Positions 11,470-25,158 of a stretch of 60,000 bases of DNA are shown here, in pieces; within the stretch, counting starts at the first letter, position 1; each line of letters begins with the position of its first letter. A program made the translations under genes and the position numbers. The notes beneath the pieces are model-generated. The model saw nothing but the letters and a program-made list of their open reading frames with translations, made no database searches and was not told the origin of the DNA. This DNA comes from Hydractinia symbiolongicarpus (Eukaryota; Cnidaria; Hydrozoa; Anthoathecata; Hydractiniidae), in the NCBI RefSeq assembly GCF_029227915.1, contig NC_079882.1, positions 25,985,001 through 26,045,000 on the forward strand, read 5' to 3'.

Positions 11470-14400
11470 TTAAATAGAGTTTTTTAGTCCTTTTTCGTGG
11501 TTTTCTAAACATAAAATGATAACACTACCTTTTTTCCCTATTAATTTAACAGCTTCTTCTCCATTGATCAACGGGTTCATCCAAGTTGACTTACGTGTGT
11601 TCTTTAAATTTGTACCTCTTGGAATGTATATCTGGAATGTGATGTCAACAATATCTGATTTTGTGTACATATGCACGTCGTGTTTGCTGACGCCTAAAGA
11701 TGTAATATGGGTACTCACTTTATTATTTTTCAGACACAGCAAGTATGACATCAGTACCTGAACACAACCACATACCTTTTTCCTTTAAAACAGATTTTAT
11801 AGCCGCTAGCATTTCATCTCTTGATGGATGCAAACCACAGGCTTCGAAAAATAACTTTATCTCATCGAAAGAAATCACGTTCGTGTTATTTTTTCCAACA
11901 ATGCGATCGAATTCTACTTCATATTCTTAAAAAAAGTCACAATAAAGCTATCATTTTAATAGGTAAAAGAAAAAAAGAAAAATTGGTTTAGCAATGTCAA
12001 AAACCTTCATTAAAATCTCCCTTACCTCGTATTAAATGCAGCTGTAGTCACTTAAGGCTGGTTTACATAAAAAATAACACCCTACACAACATTGTCGTGC
12101 AATTGTTGTGCAGTAATTTTTGTTCTCATGAAAAACAACCTTTAAACTTCTTCGCTTACAAACAGGATGTTAACTTACTGTTCCTCCTTTCAATGTATTC
12201 TAACAATTCGTTAAATTGTAAAACCACTTTAGGATTCTTAACTCCATGTCGTTTCATGATGTTCTCCAAATGAGTTATGTAAACGTTGTGGACAAATCCA
12301 CCAAAATCTAACGTGCGCTTCATCGCCTAAACAATTGAGCATACATACGAAATCTAACCAAGTAAAGTCCTTACCAATCAAAATTAAATCCTTGTTTACA
12401 CGTACTTTTTTTATTACGATTTTATACAAACATCTTTTTAATACCTATTGGTACTATTATCAATGAGGGCCTTGCGAAGAGGAATGGGTCCAAGTGTATT
12501 TAAAGCTCTTTCTTGAGTTACGAAAGTCGTGCAAGCACTGCAACAACGCTCAGCACAAAGGTTGGCTTCATGCTTTAATAATGAGTTCACAATCATTTTG
12601 CAACCATTTTTTAGAATATGAAGAGAATTTAGGAGGGTTTTTGCTGGTTTTTTTGAGGATTTTTTTTATTGATTAGCAGAATAAACACATTTAGAAATTT
12701 AGGAGATTTTGAAGGATTTTAATTAGTAAAAATATAAATTACAATGACAAGACTCAATGATGTCAAAGGAAATAGACGAAGAAGACACATTGTATTGATC
12801 AAATTTATATTCTGCATTAGCTGATGCAGAATATAAATATGTTAGACTTTCACATTTCACAAAAGAAAAGACATTATAAAAATTGAGCTTGACAAATACA
12901 CGTATCCTAAAAACCTTTTCTAGGTTATTAAGATTTGTAAGACTCTTCGCTCTAAAAAAAAAACACGATAGCACTGCTGTCACGGTTACTTCACACGCGA
13001 CTAGCTATTACAAAGCCAAAGGATTATCTCACCTTATATTTTGATGTTTGAAAATGTATCCGCACAAGCCAACCGCGCACAATTCTACAAACAAAATAAT
13101 TATGTCGGTGCATTAAATTTTAACGTCAGCAAAATTGTGTGGTTATAAATGAAATTATAGTCATACTTTTGTATTTGGATTGCAGCTTTCTTCATTTCCG
13201 CTTTACTTGGTCCATTATCGTGGAAAATTCTATAACAAAAAAATAAATTGACGTTAAATTATGTTCTTTTAGTGCAATAATTTGAATTTATTCCCTTAAA
13301 GCTAGTCTGTCACTTTTTTTAGGTTTTCTTTTAATAGCAAGATAACAGATACATACTCGTATATATTATCAGATGCTTGTGATCGTTTCGTCAAATTGTT
13401 CTGTTTAGCTTGCTGCATAGCTTGTCTAAAGAAGAAAACACATACTGATAGCTCAGCTGGAACAAATAAATCGAAAAACAGGGAAAAAGAAATATTCTGA
13501 ACAAGTAATTGAAAAAATCATTAATGGGAAAAAAAAAACGGTCAACACACACCTGCGAGCAAACAAACTCAATTTCTGTTTCCTATCAAGTTCTTGTTGC
13601 TTCTTTTTAGCTTTATATTCTTTCTCGAATTGAAAATCCACAATGTTTGGTTCTCTATACTCCATGTTTTCTCGTAGTTGTCTGATGTGCTCTCTATACT
13701 TCTTTTCGGCGCTGTACAAAAAGGTTTGTTAAAAATTCAAAAATAAATGCAGTGTTTTTAGTAATAATATATTAAAATGGAAGAAGCCAATTAATCAATC
13801 GAACGTTTTTTAATAACAACATACTATGAAATAGCTTCTGCTCTTTTCTTCTTTCTTTGTTTATGGCTTGATTTAAGTTCTTTCATATAGCGACGCACCA
13901 TATGACCACGAAATATTCTAAATCAAATAACTCAAACACTTAGCCCTAATTCCTGTGTAAAGTAAATCAGACTGGCAAGGTGAATTGAAATACATCTTCG
14001 TGATAATAACAATGAAGTATAACATTAACAACGATTAAAAGCTACAGTAAACCTTTCACGCGTAACAGGAAACTTATTTCTTACTTTTGAATATCAATTG
14101 CTGCATTGATTTGACGTTGTAACTGAGTGCTTTCGTCTAGCTCGTGCTATTTTGATTATAAAAGAAATAATTTCATCAACTGTACTTAAATGCATCGTAA
14201 TTTGCATAAAAAATGAATAGCTACATCACAGCAAACTAACTTATTTAGATTTTAGAGATATTCTTAACACTGTGAAACAAAAGTGGTTATATACCTCTCC
14301 GTCCAGACAGAAATGATGAAAATCTGATGTTTTGAAACAACTCGCACAGAATTTTGGTCGTTCAATAGAAATACGTGGAGCTTTGATGACAGTATTAACA

Positions 14401-17400
14401 GCCTCGGTTTTCTTCAAGACAACATCCTTAGCAGAGGCGCCATGTGGCAAACGGCTTGAAATACCTCCGTAATTTGAATGTGATGGATCAGAAATAGATA
14501 TGTCTTGTCCATTAGGACGAGGGTGGAGGATCAGCCCTGTGCCGTTTGTCTTCATCTCTTCGTCAGTTAGTAAAATATTCTCCAAATCTTAATGTAAACA
14601 AAAAATATGATAAGGAATTTTCTTTAGCAGTTTTGTTTTCAAACATTAACGTAATCGCGAAAAATAACTTTTTGCCTATAATAAAGATTTTTGCTGAACA
14701 AATATAAATAGTCTTTTCTTGTACAAGCGAACAGACGGACATTTTGTGAGTTTTTTTCTTCACAAATTTGCCGTGAAGAACCACGAGATAATTAAAGCAA
14801 GATTTTGGCTACAATTTAATTTCACCTAACGTTTCACAGCCATGATTAAGAAACAGGAATTTACAAGTCGAATTAGATTTTTTTAGATATTTTAAAATAA
14901 ATTTTTCGCAAACGATGATCATGGATGAGGTGAATCAATTTGTTTTCCCGACGAGTTTAGTACTTAAACCAATATACGATGCATTGATTTTATGAGCAAC
15001 TATCCCCAGCTACTTCAGTACAAAAGATATTGAACACAAACATTTATATTGTTTTATGACTGCAGTTTTGAAAATGCATTATAAAGCTTGCGTTGATTTT
15101 AACATTGTGCAACTTTTCGTGTTCCTGAAGGTAATCACTTATGGAACAGTCCTTTTTTGCCTAATTTTGACCTAAATAATTATTTAGCCTTAGTTTTGGG
15201 ATATTTGACATTTAATCAAGCTACTTAAGGTGAGTATAGGTAACTTTTGTCAAGGAATTTAATAATTTAATAATTTCTTATTTTTCGCTAAACAACCTAT
15301 ACGTCTTAAGTCGATAGCTAGGTTGCTTTTAAGAAAATACATGTAAACAAAACAGCGCTATTAAATAATCTTTAATTTTACCACTTTCAATGCACCTTAT
15401 ACCTGAAAAAATGACGATTCCATTCAACGAAAGAATATTTTTTCCACTAATGTCATTAAATAAAACAACATGTTCACAATGAAATAAAAAAAGAACGTTA
15501 CCAAAGTCTTCATCAGAATCGTGATTGGCTGGAACGTTCTGCGTACTGTAATAACACGGTGATGTATGATTGGCCGATACATAAAGTTTTTCTGAAGGAA
15601 CCGTTAAATCGATTTGTCGCTTCCTAAAAACATGAAATAGTATAATAGTTTTTATAGAAATAGTTTTTTAGATTGCTTTGGTAGTTACATAGTATAAAAA
15701 GCACTGAAAAATGCATGCTCAACTTACCCTAAAGCATCAAGATATCCATAACCTGAAAAAATAAGTTAAACAAGTTGTTAGCCCATGGAAACAATTTTTG
15801 CATCCTTGGTAAAGTTTCAAAGCGATGTCTACCTTGCTCGTAGGATAATTTCTTTGTGAATTGAATGTATTCAGTATCAAATAAATACATCTCTGGATGT
15901 TCAACTATCCATTGTGCAGCATTTTTTTGGTCATCATGCGCAGAGAAACTTCTAAAAAGTGACAAACACACTGGATAAAAAATGACGTCATTGTAGGAAT
16001 AGTGAAAAAAATTAGGTTCAGCTCAGGGATGACAATTATTGAAATTCTGGATGTATAATTGATGGATTGGAATCTTATTTTGGAGTCTATTCCACGTTAT
16101 GAAAACCATTTCAACTAGATTTGTCTGTTTCACAAAATTGAGGCCTGCCAGCTAGCTAAATTCCCCTTTAACGTTGTCTTGCTTGAAAGATCATTTGCAC
16201 TGCATGAACCTAGCATTGGCAGGGGGAAAGCGGAATGCCGGTCTTACATCTACAAATTTTAACAAAGTATCATTTTTTTGTAGATGCTACCATAACTCGT
16301 AGTGAATCTTTAGAACTGAATCAAAATGTTGCATTGTATTTATTTAACTAGTTTTTTATGTATTCTTTTCTCTGGTTTACTGGGACAAAAGTAATTTACA
16401 GCAGCATGACTATAGTAGTACCTAAGACTAGTCATACATAACCTAGATACATTACAAATATTTTGCACTGCTTCTCTTGAGTATTCAAGATAACAAGAGT
16501 TCATCAATTTTTTGTAAGTTAACTCTCAAACCTGGAAGAATTTGCGCTTTCTCCTAAATGTTTCACAACCATCATTGAAGCAATTACTTTGGGGTCAAGT
16601 TGTCGTTCAAAATTTCTAGAACTTTGTTCAGATTTTGTTTCTCTTCTGTACAGTGGAAGTTTTTTAATCCTAAAAATTAAAATATTTACTTAATTTCTTC
16701 ATTGCTACATATCAAGGTTTTAGCTTTCTCAGAAGAAGCGTGTGACACACCCACACACACTTCCTTTAAAAGCCTGAAGATTAATTCTAACGTTTGCTAT
16801 TCCAACAAATTTGCTAACTAATTGCCTCATAGTTCACCTTTTTTTGCATAAAAAATAATTTGTTAATAAAAACAAACTTTCTGCTCCCTTTTATGAGTTT
16901 CAAACATTACACTCTCTTTTATACCTAGGTTTTCTTTTCATGTGAGTTCTCCAACCAAATTCACTTTCAGTCCATCTAAATTTTTAAACGCAAGAAAATT
17001 AATAAGCACACCAAATCTAACATAGATATTTTAATTTTTTGTTTACATTTTAAAGTAAAGAAAAGACATACTGGTATCGTATTGTGTCTGGAACTACAGG
17101 TCCCGATGTAGGTACCTTTTTCGTTGTTGTTTTCTTTTCTTGCGGCAAATGAACACTATACTGGGATCCTGTTCTATCGATATCAAGATCAACAGAAGCC
17201 TTATTTAGTAAAGCACTGTCACAACTTCGAGATCTAAAAGTAGCAGTTTTTTAGAACTATATACAGCAATAATAATAAGGATGTAGAGCAGAAAATAACT
17301 TACCTGCTTCTTTCAGTGTCGTTCAAGCTTTTAAAATTCATTTCATTTTTTATATAACTTAAGTAAGAATTGTCATTTCCAACTGGTTTATGCTTATTCT

Positions 17401-20400
17401 AAATAAAATAGTTTTAAACAGGCAATCAATTCAAACTTTAGAGAGTTATTCGTAAATACTGGATATCTTACGTCTTCACGTTTTTTGCTTAACTCTTCAC
17501 CCACTTTGTCAGTACGCCTCATAATATCTTCCATTTTCAGTGAATCTCTCACAAAACTAAAAACAATCATGACTTTGTTAAACCAAATCATTGAAATTAA
17601 TGAATAAAACAACAAAGGACTTACTCTTTTTTCTTCAAATCTGTAACGACTTGTTGCTCCAAATCTAAATTGATACGTTCACCCAATTCATCAAAGAAAA
17701 GCATTTTTATAAATGTTAAGCACATTCAAAAATACATATTTTTGTAGAACCACGTCTTAGAAGCATGAATATGCATGAACAGGCTCTGAGTTATTAGAAA
17801 CAAAAGCATACATTAGGCAAAATGGCGATAGCCTAATCTATTTCTACAGTGGTAAGTCATAGCTGAGAAGCTTTGTTTTAAGAAAATGGGCAATTTTGCT
17901 TCCCAGAATAGGATTGTCAAAAAAAAAAAAATTATTGGAATCTCGAGAAAAATTTAATTATAAAAAATACCATAAGCAGGTTTCAGCCTAAAAATGACAA
18001 TTTATTATGTCATACCCAGGCTTGTTTTCAAATTTCAAACACTTAATGAACTATACTGATTTCTTAGTTTTGCTTTCTATTTAACAAGTACAAAAAAAAC
18101 ATACCAATCCCAAAAGATTGGTAGTATTCTGAAAGAACTTTTTGTTGAGTTATATTATTTTGTTCATCATTATCATTATTATTTGAATCACGTTCATCAA
18201 ATGGAGTGTTATTCTCGTTTTGAATTGCTTTGATAACTTTAGACATGTCGACGGATGAAGGAATCCCTCTCAGCGTTAGAGCTGCATGTGGTGCTTTTAA
18301 GACCATATTTGATTCTCTCTTTTTGTTATTCTCATCTTTGTTTGTATATTTTTGTTTCAACACAACACCTGTTGTTTTCATTGCTGCACAGTTTGGTAAT
18401 GTCCCATTGGTCTTGCCACTTACTTTTCGAACTTGAGAAGTGATTTCATTAGGCCTACAAAATTAACACATGAAAAGCTTCTAACACATAAAAATCTAGA
18501 AATAAGACTAATAATGAAAAAATAATAATACACTTTATTATTACAGTTTTAATTTTGCAAATCTCAAACAAAATTTTGGGTTCCATTAAATTATCTTACC
18601 TCTGATCCGACAAGATAATATTACCATGATTTTGACCTGGGGATGTTTGTGGTCTTTTTCTTTGATTAAAAACAGGAGAAGGAGCAGCAGAAAGCTTAAA
18701 AACACACAAAAAAAATCGTAAAACCATTGATAAATAAAACAACGGGAATTTCAAATTTGTTTACGTCAGTTCACATTATTTGCCTGTTTGTTTTGTTGAC
18801 ACGTCGGCATTTGAATCGACATGAAATAGAAATGCTGCATATAACACTGTTAAATGCAACTAAAAAATATATATTAAGTGCAAAAAATTTTTGGCCAATA
18901 GAATTTCAGACGGAAGAAAGATCCTGAAGTATTAACTTTGAAATTTTTTTGTAGTCTCAAATTTTGAATTTCCCCAAAGGTTAGGTTAAAAAACTCTGGA
19001 AACAAAATTTCCGAAAACACTTTGTCCGAAAAAAAAATATTCGGTCCTAAATTTGTCGCACTTAGTGTGTTAATAAGATCAATATACCACCGGTGAAGAT
19101 GTTGTTGGTCTACCAAGTAACTTTGTGTTCTGCAACATCTTTCTGTTGCATATCTACAGAAAGGTAATATTAGCATTAACATGACAACCAATTGCAAAAT
19201 ATCATAATAAACAGTTTATGTTATGTAAAAAAACATAATACAACATCTTACTGGAGACAAAGTTCTTTCAAGAGTATTTTCACGTTCCATATTTATTTTC
19301 GAACTTGTTAATAATAATGATGGTGGCAGAGATACAGATGAATTTGGGCGTGATGTGTACTGTAATACAGGAACAGGAGATTTTCTTGGCAAATCTTTCT
19401 TAGAAATTTCTTCTTCATCAGTATTCTAAAAAAAAGCACAGAAATATGGACCATAACGAGTTTGCGAAGTGCTAAAATTTCTGCAACATCAATTAAAAAG
19501 GCAACTAATTTTCTAATGCAAACAGTAAAATTGACTTACAAAATTTGGATCTAATAAAATTTTGTTGGCTTTGTACCATTGATAAATTCTTTTGAGATTA
19601 TCAATTTGTTTGGTTATGTCATTTTCTCTAAAACAAAATATTATAATTCTATAGAAAAATTAAAACAACAATTTTTTTTTAAATTTTACCAAAAAATAAA
19701 TTTGCAAATTATATTTCTATGCGCAATATTTTTGCTATTTATATGCTCTTTACAGCATAAAGTTTGCAAATTAAAATTTGAAATAAATACTGGCAAGTAT
19801 AAATACTGGCAAAATACTAGTATTAAGCATTGTGGTGTGCATACATCTTCACAGTTAACAATCATGATTTCACTGCCAGAAAATATAACATTGAAATATT
19901 TTTGACAGAATGGTTGTAATGTTCGACATAGAAGCAAGAATTAATGTTTTCATTTCATTCATTTAATTCAATTAATGTTTCCATTTCATTTTCATTCAGA
20001 CATTTTTCTAGCCGTGCCATGTGACATCGTGTTGTTTAGTTAAAACTTGGTAGTACAAAATTAAAAATTGTTGAGCAAAACCATAGCCTGATTATTTGTA
20101 GTTTCAAGGTTAATACAAATTTGGTCTTTCACATAATGACAACATTATGTAAAAGATGTCTCACTAGGGAGAAATAATTACAACGCATGTTTACCATAGT
20201 AGCCTTATTTAACAAAACAATTTTTTTATTACCTGATAACTTCAACCAACATTTTGATCAATGTCAGTAAAAATGGCTTGTCATAATCATCATTTGGTCC
20301 ATAAAGAAAAGGCCTTAAAATAAAATTACAAAAAATAGAAAGAAATTAGAAAAGAGTAAGTCATAAAAATTAGTTTAGACAAAACAGAAATCATTTAGCG

Positions 20401-23400
20401 TCATTTAGTTATAAGTAGTTGGAATGGGGGACAAAAACACTGTAAAAATACAAAATCTATGTTAATTCTTTTCAGCACAATTCTTCACTACAGATAAATT
20501 AGCTGACCCTCTTTCTATTGGCATTGAATTTTTCTGACTATTTAGCTAATTTTTGCACTTTACACATAAGGCTTGTGGAAAAATCCACTTGTGCAAAAAA
20601 AAATCCTTCCTTTGAATTTTGACGACGTCAGCAATGACCCATCAATGCACAAAGAAACTTATTTCACATTTTTTTAGCCGTTACTTGTATTGTGTAGAAT
20701 TTAAAACGCTGATTAAAATAATGTATAGGATCGTGCACATGTTGAACAGTTTCAGAGATATTGGGGTTTTGTATCAGCATTATAATCTCTACACATTACA
20801 GGCAATGGGTAAACAGATTTCTCCATAAAATTTATTTGGGTATGCACTGCTGATGTCAGCAAAAGTCGCATAACAACCTACATTTTTCCTATTTTTTCTG
20901 TCTTTCTGGATGAGTCAGAAGAAAAATTAGAACATAAACAATAAAATAATAAGAGGTTTGAATGAGATATTAGGGCTTGAATTAGGATTTAGAAGTACAT
21001 TTGCAGTTAGGGACAGTGCTAGTTATTTTTCATTAAAATAATTGCAGGTAAGATAAAATAAAAGCAAATAAAAAGGAAATACTTTATTTGCAAATTCAAC
21101 ATTTCTTTCAAAAATGGGTTTGCAATGAACATGAGGTGCGTGACTTTTGTACCTACTTTGCACCAGGTTGGCAGACTAAACTACATTCAACCAAGCTGGG
21201 CATCTATACTAAATTAAATTAAATATTATTTTTTTGGCTATTATATACAAACTGCATACTAACAAGTTGCTAACTCAGTAATTTTGATCAATAACAAGTA
21301 ATTTACTAGTTAACAATTTCTATATAATTTCTATATTTCTAGAAAATATCTCACAAGGTCTTCCCTATAAAAAAAAAACTTATTCTAACTCCATTCTAAA
21401 ATAGTCTAATAATGTTGTATATTTTATAAAATTCATATTTGAATAGCCTTTTTCAGCATTCCCTGCCATTGTTCTAATAAAGAAACGCACTTAAAATCAT
21501 ATTTAATCTCTTTTTAAGATGTTTTGACACTAAGGAAGTATTTTGTTGCGTCACGTCCGGAACGTAACAAATGTTTGACAGTCTATATTACCAAAATATG
21601 AATATTGTATTGTCTACTTCCACTGCATTTGTATTTGCTATTATAAAAATTGTAGATCTGGTTTGCGTCCTTATCAAGCAACATGTTAGTTATTAAAAAG
21701 ATTTTCATGAATGTGTTCGAAAATCTTTAATCTGGCCAAAATGTTGTCCATAAAAAATACAATGTAAATTTACTCAACACATTCTCACCTTTGGTGTTTA
21801 TACATCAGTATATAAGGTATATGCATACTTTGTAACAAAAATCAGTATGTCTTAACCTCTTTTTAGAAATTAACTGTAATACATATATGCAATTCGGAAC
21901 AAATTTTGTCTCTGATTTTGTGTTCGTAAGGCTAAAAAACAATTTTCGGTAAATATTTCTTAATGATAGCTTCAGGGATCTAGCTTACTGGAATTATAAA
22001 CAATTTTTTATGTGTGAATTTAATTTCATGTCAAAAAGGGGACCTAGTCATGGGATGGCCCTATTTTGATTTGCAAATTTTAAATTGTAAACCTGTAATT
22101 TACACCTTATTGTAAGTCAGTAAACTTGTACTTACCTTAAATCAAATTCGTTTTTATCTTTTTCAAACAGAAGCCATGTTTGTTTCTGAAAGTATTCATC
22201 CAGCGTTTTGTACATTTCAACATATTCCCCATGACTCATCAACTATATAAGAAATGGTCTTAAAAAATACATGTCAAAGGCACATTATGGTGCATACAGA
22301 TGTGTGTGCTTACAAGCTTGACATATTTAATGACATTTTACGACAGCTTTTTATTTAAACCCAAAATCCAAATATTTGAATTCCAAAATAAAGCATACAA
22401 AACACAAGACCTTTGTTCATCGTTCCAATATCTAACGTTTAAATATGTGTGTTCTACTTTAAGTATGTTGTTACAGCTTTCACTAACTAAAAAGAACAGA
22501 GTAGTTGTTCATTTGAAGGTGTTAAGTAACTTGCCTCACTTTGTATATTTTTAATCTAAATGTTTAACCATTTTGTCTAAATCTGAATTTTAATACTGCT
22601 GGGAAGGATTCACATCTTTTTTATGAAATTTTTATTCCAAAAACTATATTAACAGTGTAAAAAAATCATCTGTAAAATGCTATTTTTCTTCGGTGTTTTC
22701 GGTATTTTCATAAAAAATTATAATATATAATATAATTTACATTTTCAAAAAAAGATTGAGAATATTTAAGGAAATTTTAAAACGACACGAGTGAAGAACA
22801 AATTATTTCTGTACGCATGTAGCATTTTTATGCATTTTTGAAACATAACAAACTACACGGTTTTGTAAAATAAAAATTGAGGAACCTTAAGGAGAAGATT
22901 GGGGGAGATTTAAGGAGTTTTGAGAAGACTTTTCAAAATTTAGGAGGATTAAGGAGTTTTAAGGAGGCATGACAATCCTGGGCATTCACAACTGCAATTT
23001 TTATGTGCTGGCATGAAGTAAAAAGGCTGCAGTAATATTAAGTCTGATAGTTCCTAAATTAAAGTCAAGATGTATAAAAAATATGTTATAATGAAGATAT
23101 TTTCAAGATTGACATTAGATGAAATGTGTTACAATGTATTAATAATAATCCTAAGGTCTGTTATTTTATTTAACATTTTGCTGTTTATAAATGAAATTTT
23201 ATAATAATGGTTCATTAGGCAGGGCTTGGCACCCTGAAGAAATATATTTAATCAAATTTTTACATACAAATTTTATCTTAAATCTGTTGCATTACCTTTC
23301 GTTAACCAGATTTCACAACCCTGGACTTAATAATAGGGAAATTTTAAAAACACACATTTAATAACCCCTTCCCCCCAATTCAATGTTAACGCGACACATA

Positions 23401-25158
23401 ACAAATTTTTTGGCCTAAAACCCAGCATACAGAGCCCACAACAGTGAAAAAGGGCGAGAGGGGGAGAAAAGATCACTTTTGGCATTTTTTTCACTAATTA
23501 ATGTGCACGGTTGCAGGCTATGTGAAAACTCTGAGACCTTTCAATACATAAAAACTTGTTACATCTTAAAAAATTTTATTTTAAGCACAAAGGTAACGGT
23601 AAATTACAGTTACAATGTTTGGAATAAATCACTTTCAGCTGCACATGGTATAAATAATGATAAAAATGAAGCAATTAAGCAATTAACAATAAAATATAAA
23701 GAATAATCACTTAAAAGTGTGTCTTAAACAAAATACGATACAAGCTTTATATAGACTAATTAATTACTATCACTATTCTTTTTTTAATAACACAATGAGT
23801 AATAAACCTTTATGATACAATAAAAACCAAACGAATATAACTGCAGTTTCATATATCAGCTGAAACATTTACCAAGTATTGCTTTTGAAGGTATGTCTGA
23901 TGTGTTTTTGTTTTAATGTCGTTTAATTTTTTTATATTTGTAGTAGCATAGAAAGGCTAGCTGGTTATTGATAAAATTTCCTGTTTATATTATTACTTGA
24001 ATTTGAAATTAAAAGTTTAAGTTGAAACTACATAAGCAGATAAAATTTTTCACAACTTTGTCTAAAGAAAAAACAAAAAACAACATTTATAAAAAGTTTA
24101 TTCAGTACAAACTTCTTTAATAGTCATTTCACATAAGTCTATCTGATAAAATTTCTACGAGGTCTGGTTTTAAAAGCTATGTTTTGCCTTTGAATCACAA
24201 AATTTCTCTTTCAAAAAATAATCTCCAAATGTAAAAACTAAAAATAAATAAACAACATTATTTTCTAGAAATGTTTTTTAAAAAAAGGTGTTGCATTTCT
24301 TACTTATGACCAAAGGTAAACACAAAGAAACAATAATCCATCTTCTGTGATTATTCCTTTTAAACTTTCTTTTACAGCAGGGAATTTGAAAACTTATCAA
24401 TCACAAAATCGCTGGAGTTTATTTTGCAAATACTTCCGGATTTCAGATATCAGTATATTTTTTCTTCCAAATACTTTTAAATTTGGGGATATGTTGAAGT
24501 TTATCCAAAGAATTTCGGAAGTTTCTGGACTTGGGAAAGTTACTCTGATTAAAGTATTTTTTATGTAGGTAAGTTAGTTTGGAGAAAAATCTCTAATTTT
24601 GTGCACAAAGGCTAACAAAAAAAAATTGTGGCCGTTTTGTGCTATGGGAAATTGCAATGAAATGAAAGCAACTTTTTTGGTTTAAAAATTTGGCATGAAA
24701 AATTTTGGTCAATTCAAATTTCAGTAAATAAATTTCTAGAAATATTTTTGACTAAAATCTTGTTGCACCTAATCTTTGTGTGATTAATCTAAATGGGTAA
24801 TTAGATTTTACATCAGTATAGTTAATAGAAAGTGATATTGTTTTTTGCCAAAATATGATTAAATTATTTAAAAAAAATCAAAAATATTGCAGGTTCTTTC
24901 TCACAGGTTCTTAAGCAAATGTAACATATATTATTGTATTACACAAGTATTTATGTAATTCAATGTATGTTATCTGCTATTACAAATTTTTTTAGGTGTA
25001 CAAGTCTAAAGATATAGCTAATAAAAGTTGGTGTTTGTAGTAATTTCAATCCTTGCTTCAAAAACCAAGAATTGAATAACAGAAATAATACTTACTTTAG
25101 AATTTTTTAAACTTTTTAAATTCCTTTCAAATGATTTCCATGCTAACTTACTCGTCAT
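11470..25158 (-). CDS. IQ-motif / EF-hand-like protein, 26 exons, 1035 aa, unknown
   Basis: Exons in transcript order: 25158-25096, 22242-22136, 20313-20233, 19627-19540, 19425-19252, 18694-18600, 18454-18105, 17664-17625, 17556-17472, 17398-17304, 17233-17072, 16975-16925, 16669-16532, 15951-15833, 15752-15728, 15623-15502, 14587-14295, 14146-14085, 13917-13825, 13711-13553, 13425-13357, 13229-13167, 13084-13033, 12326-12179, 11925-11776, 11693-11470. Coding total is 3108 nt with every phase consistent. The N-terminal 110 residues look helical; residues 115-700 are mostly polar and probably disordered. Two split IQ motifs follow, at about 711-730 (AAIDIQK+IFRGHMVRRYM) and about 838-855 (AAIQIQK+IVRGWLVR), separated by a Lys/Arg/Glu-rich probable coiled coil. 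A degenerate EF-hand-like loop (GKNNTNVISFDE, Ile8 and Glu12 kept, Asp1 lost) sits at about 920. Calmodulin binding is inferred, as in many cilium, centriole or myosin-associated IQ proteins. I could not assign the family. Confidence 0.85.
12463..12720. repeat. Dispersed repeat copy 2 plus degenerate AGGAG-rich tract
   Basis: This lies in an intron of the IQ-motif gene. Positions 12463-12550 match the repeat at 3203-3290. Positions 12610-12720 hold phrases of the type TTTAGGAG / TTTTGAGGA that recur at 22880-22975 (TTAAGGAGTTTT repeated). Confidence 0.45.
20314..22135 (-). other. Intron of the IQ-motif gene, nothing else seen
   Basis: This 1.8-kb AT-rich intron has no open, splice-flanked segment and no recognisable mobile element. 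Confidence 0.5.
22243..25095 (-). other. Large first coding intron of the IQ-motif gene
   Basis: This 2.85-kb AT-rich intron includes a short degenerate AGGAG-rich tract at about 22880-22975, related to the one at 12610-12720. No coding segment was found on either strand. Confidence 0.5.
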
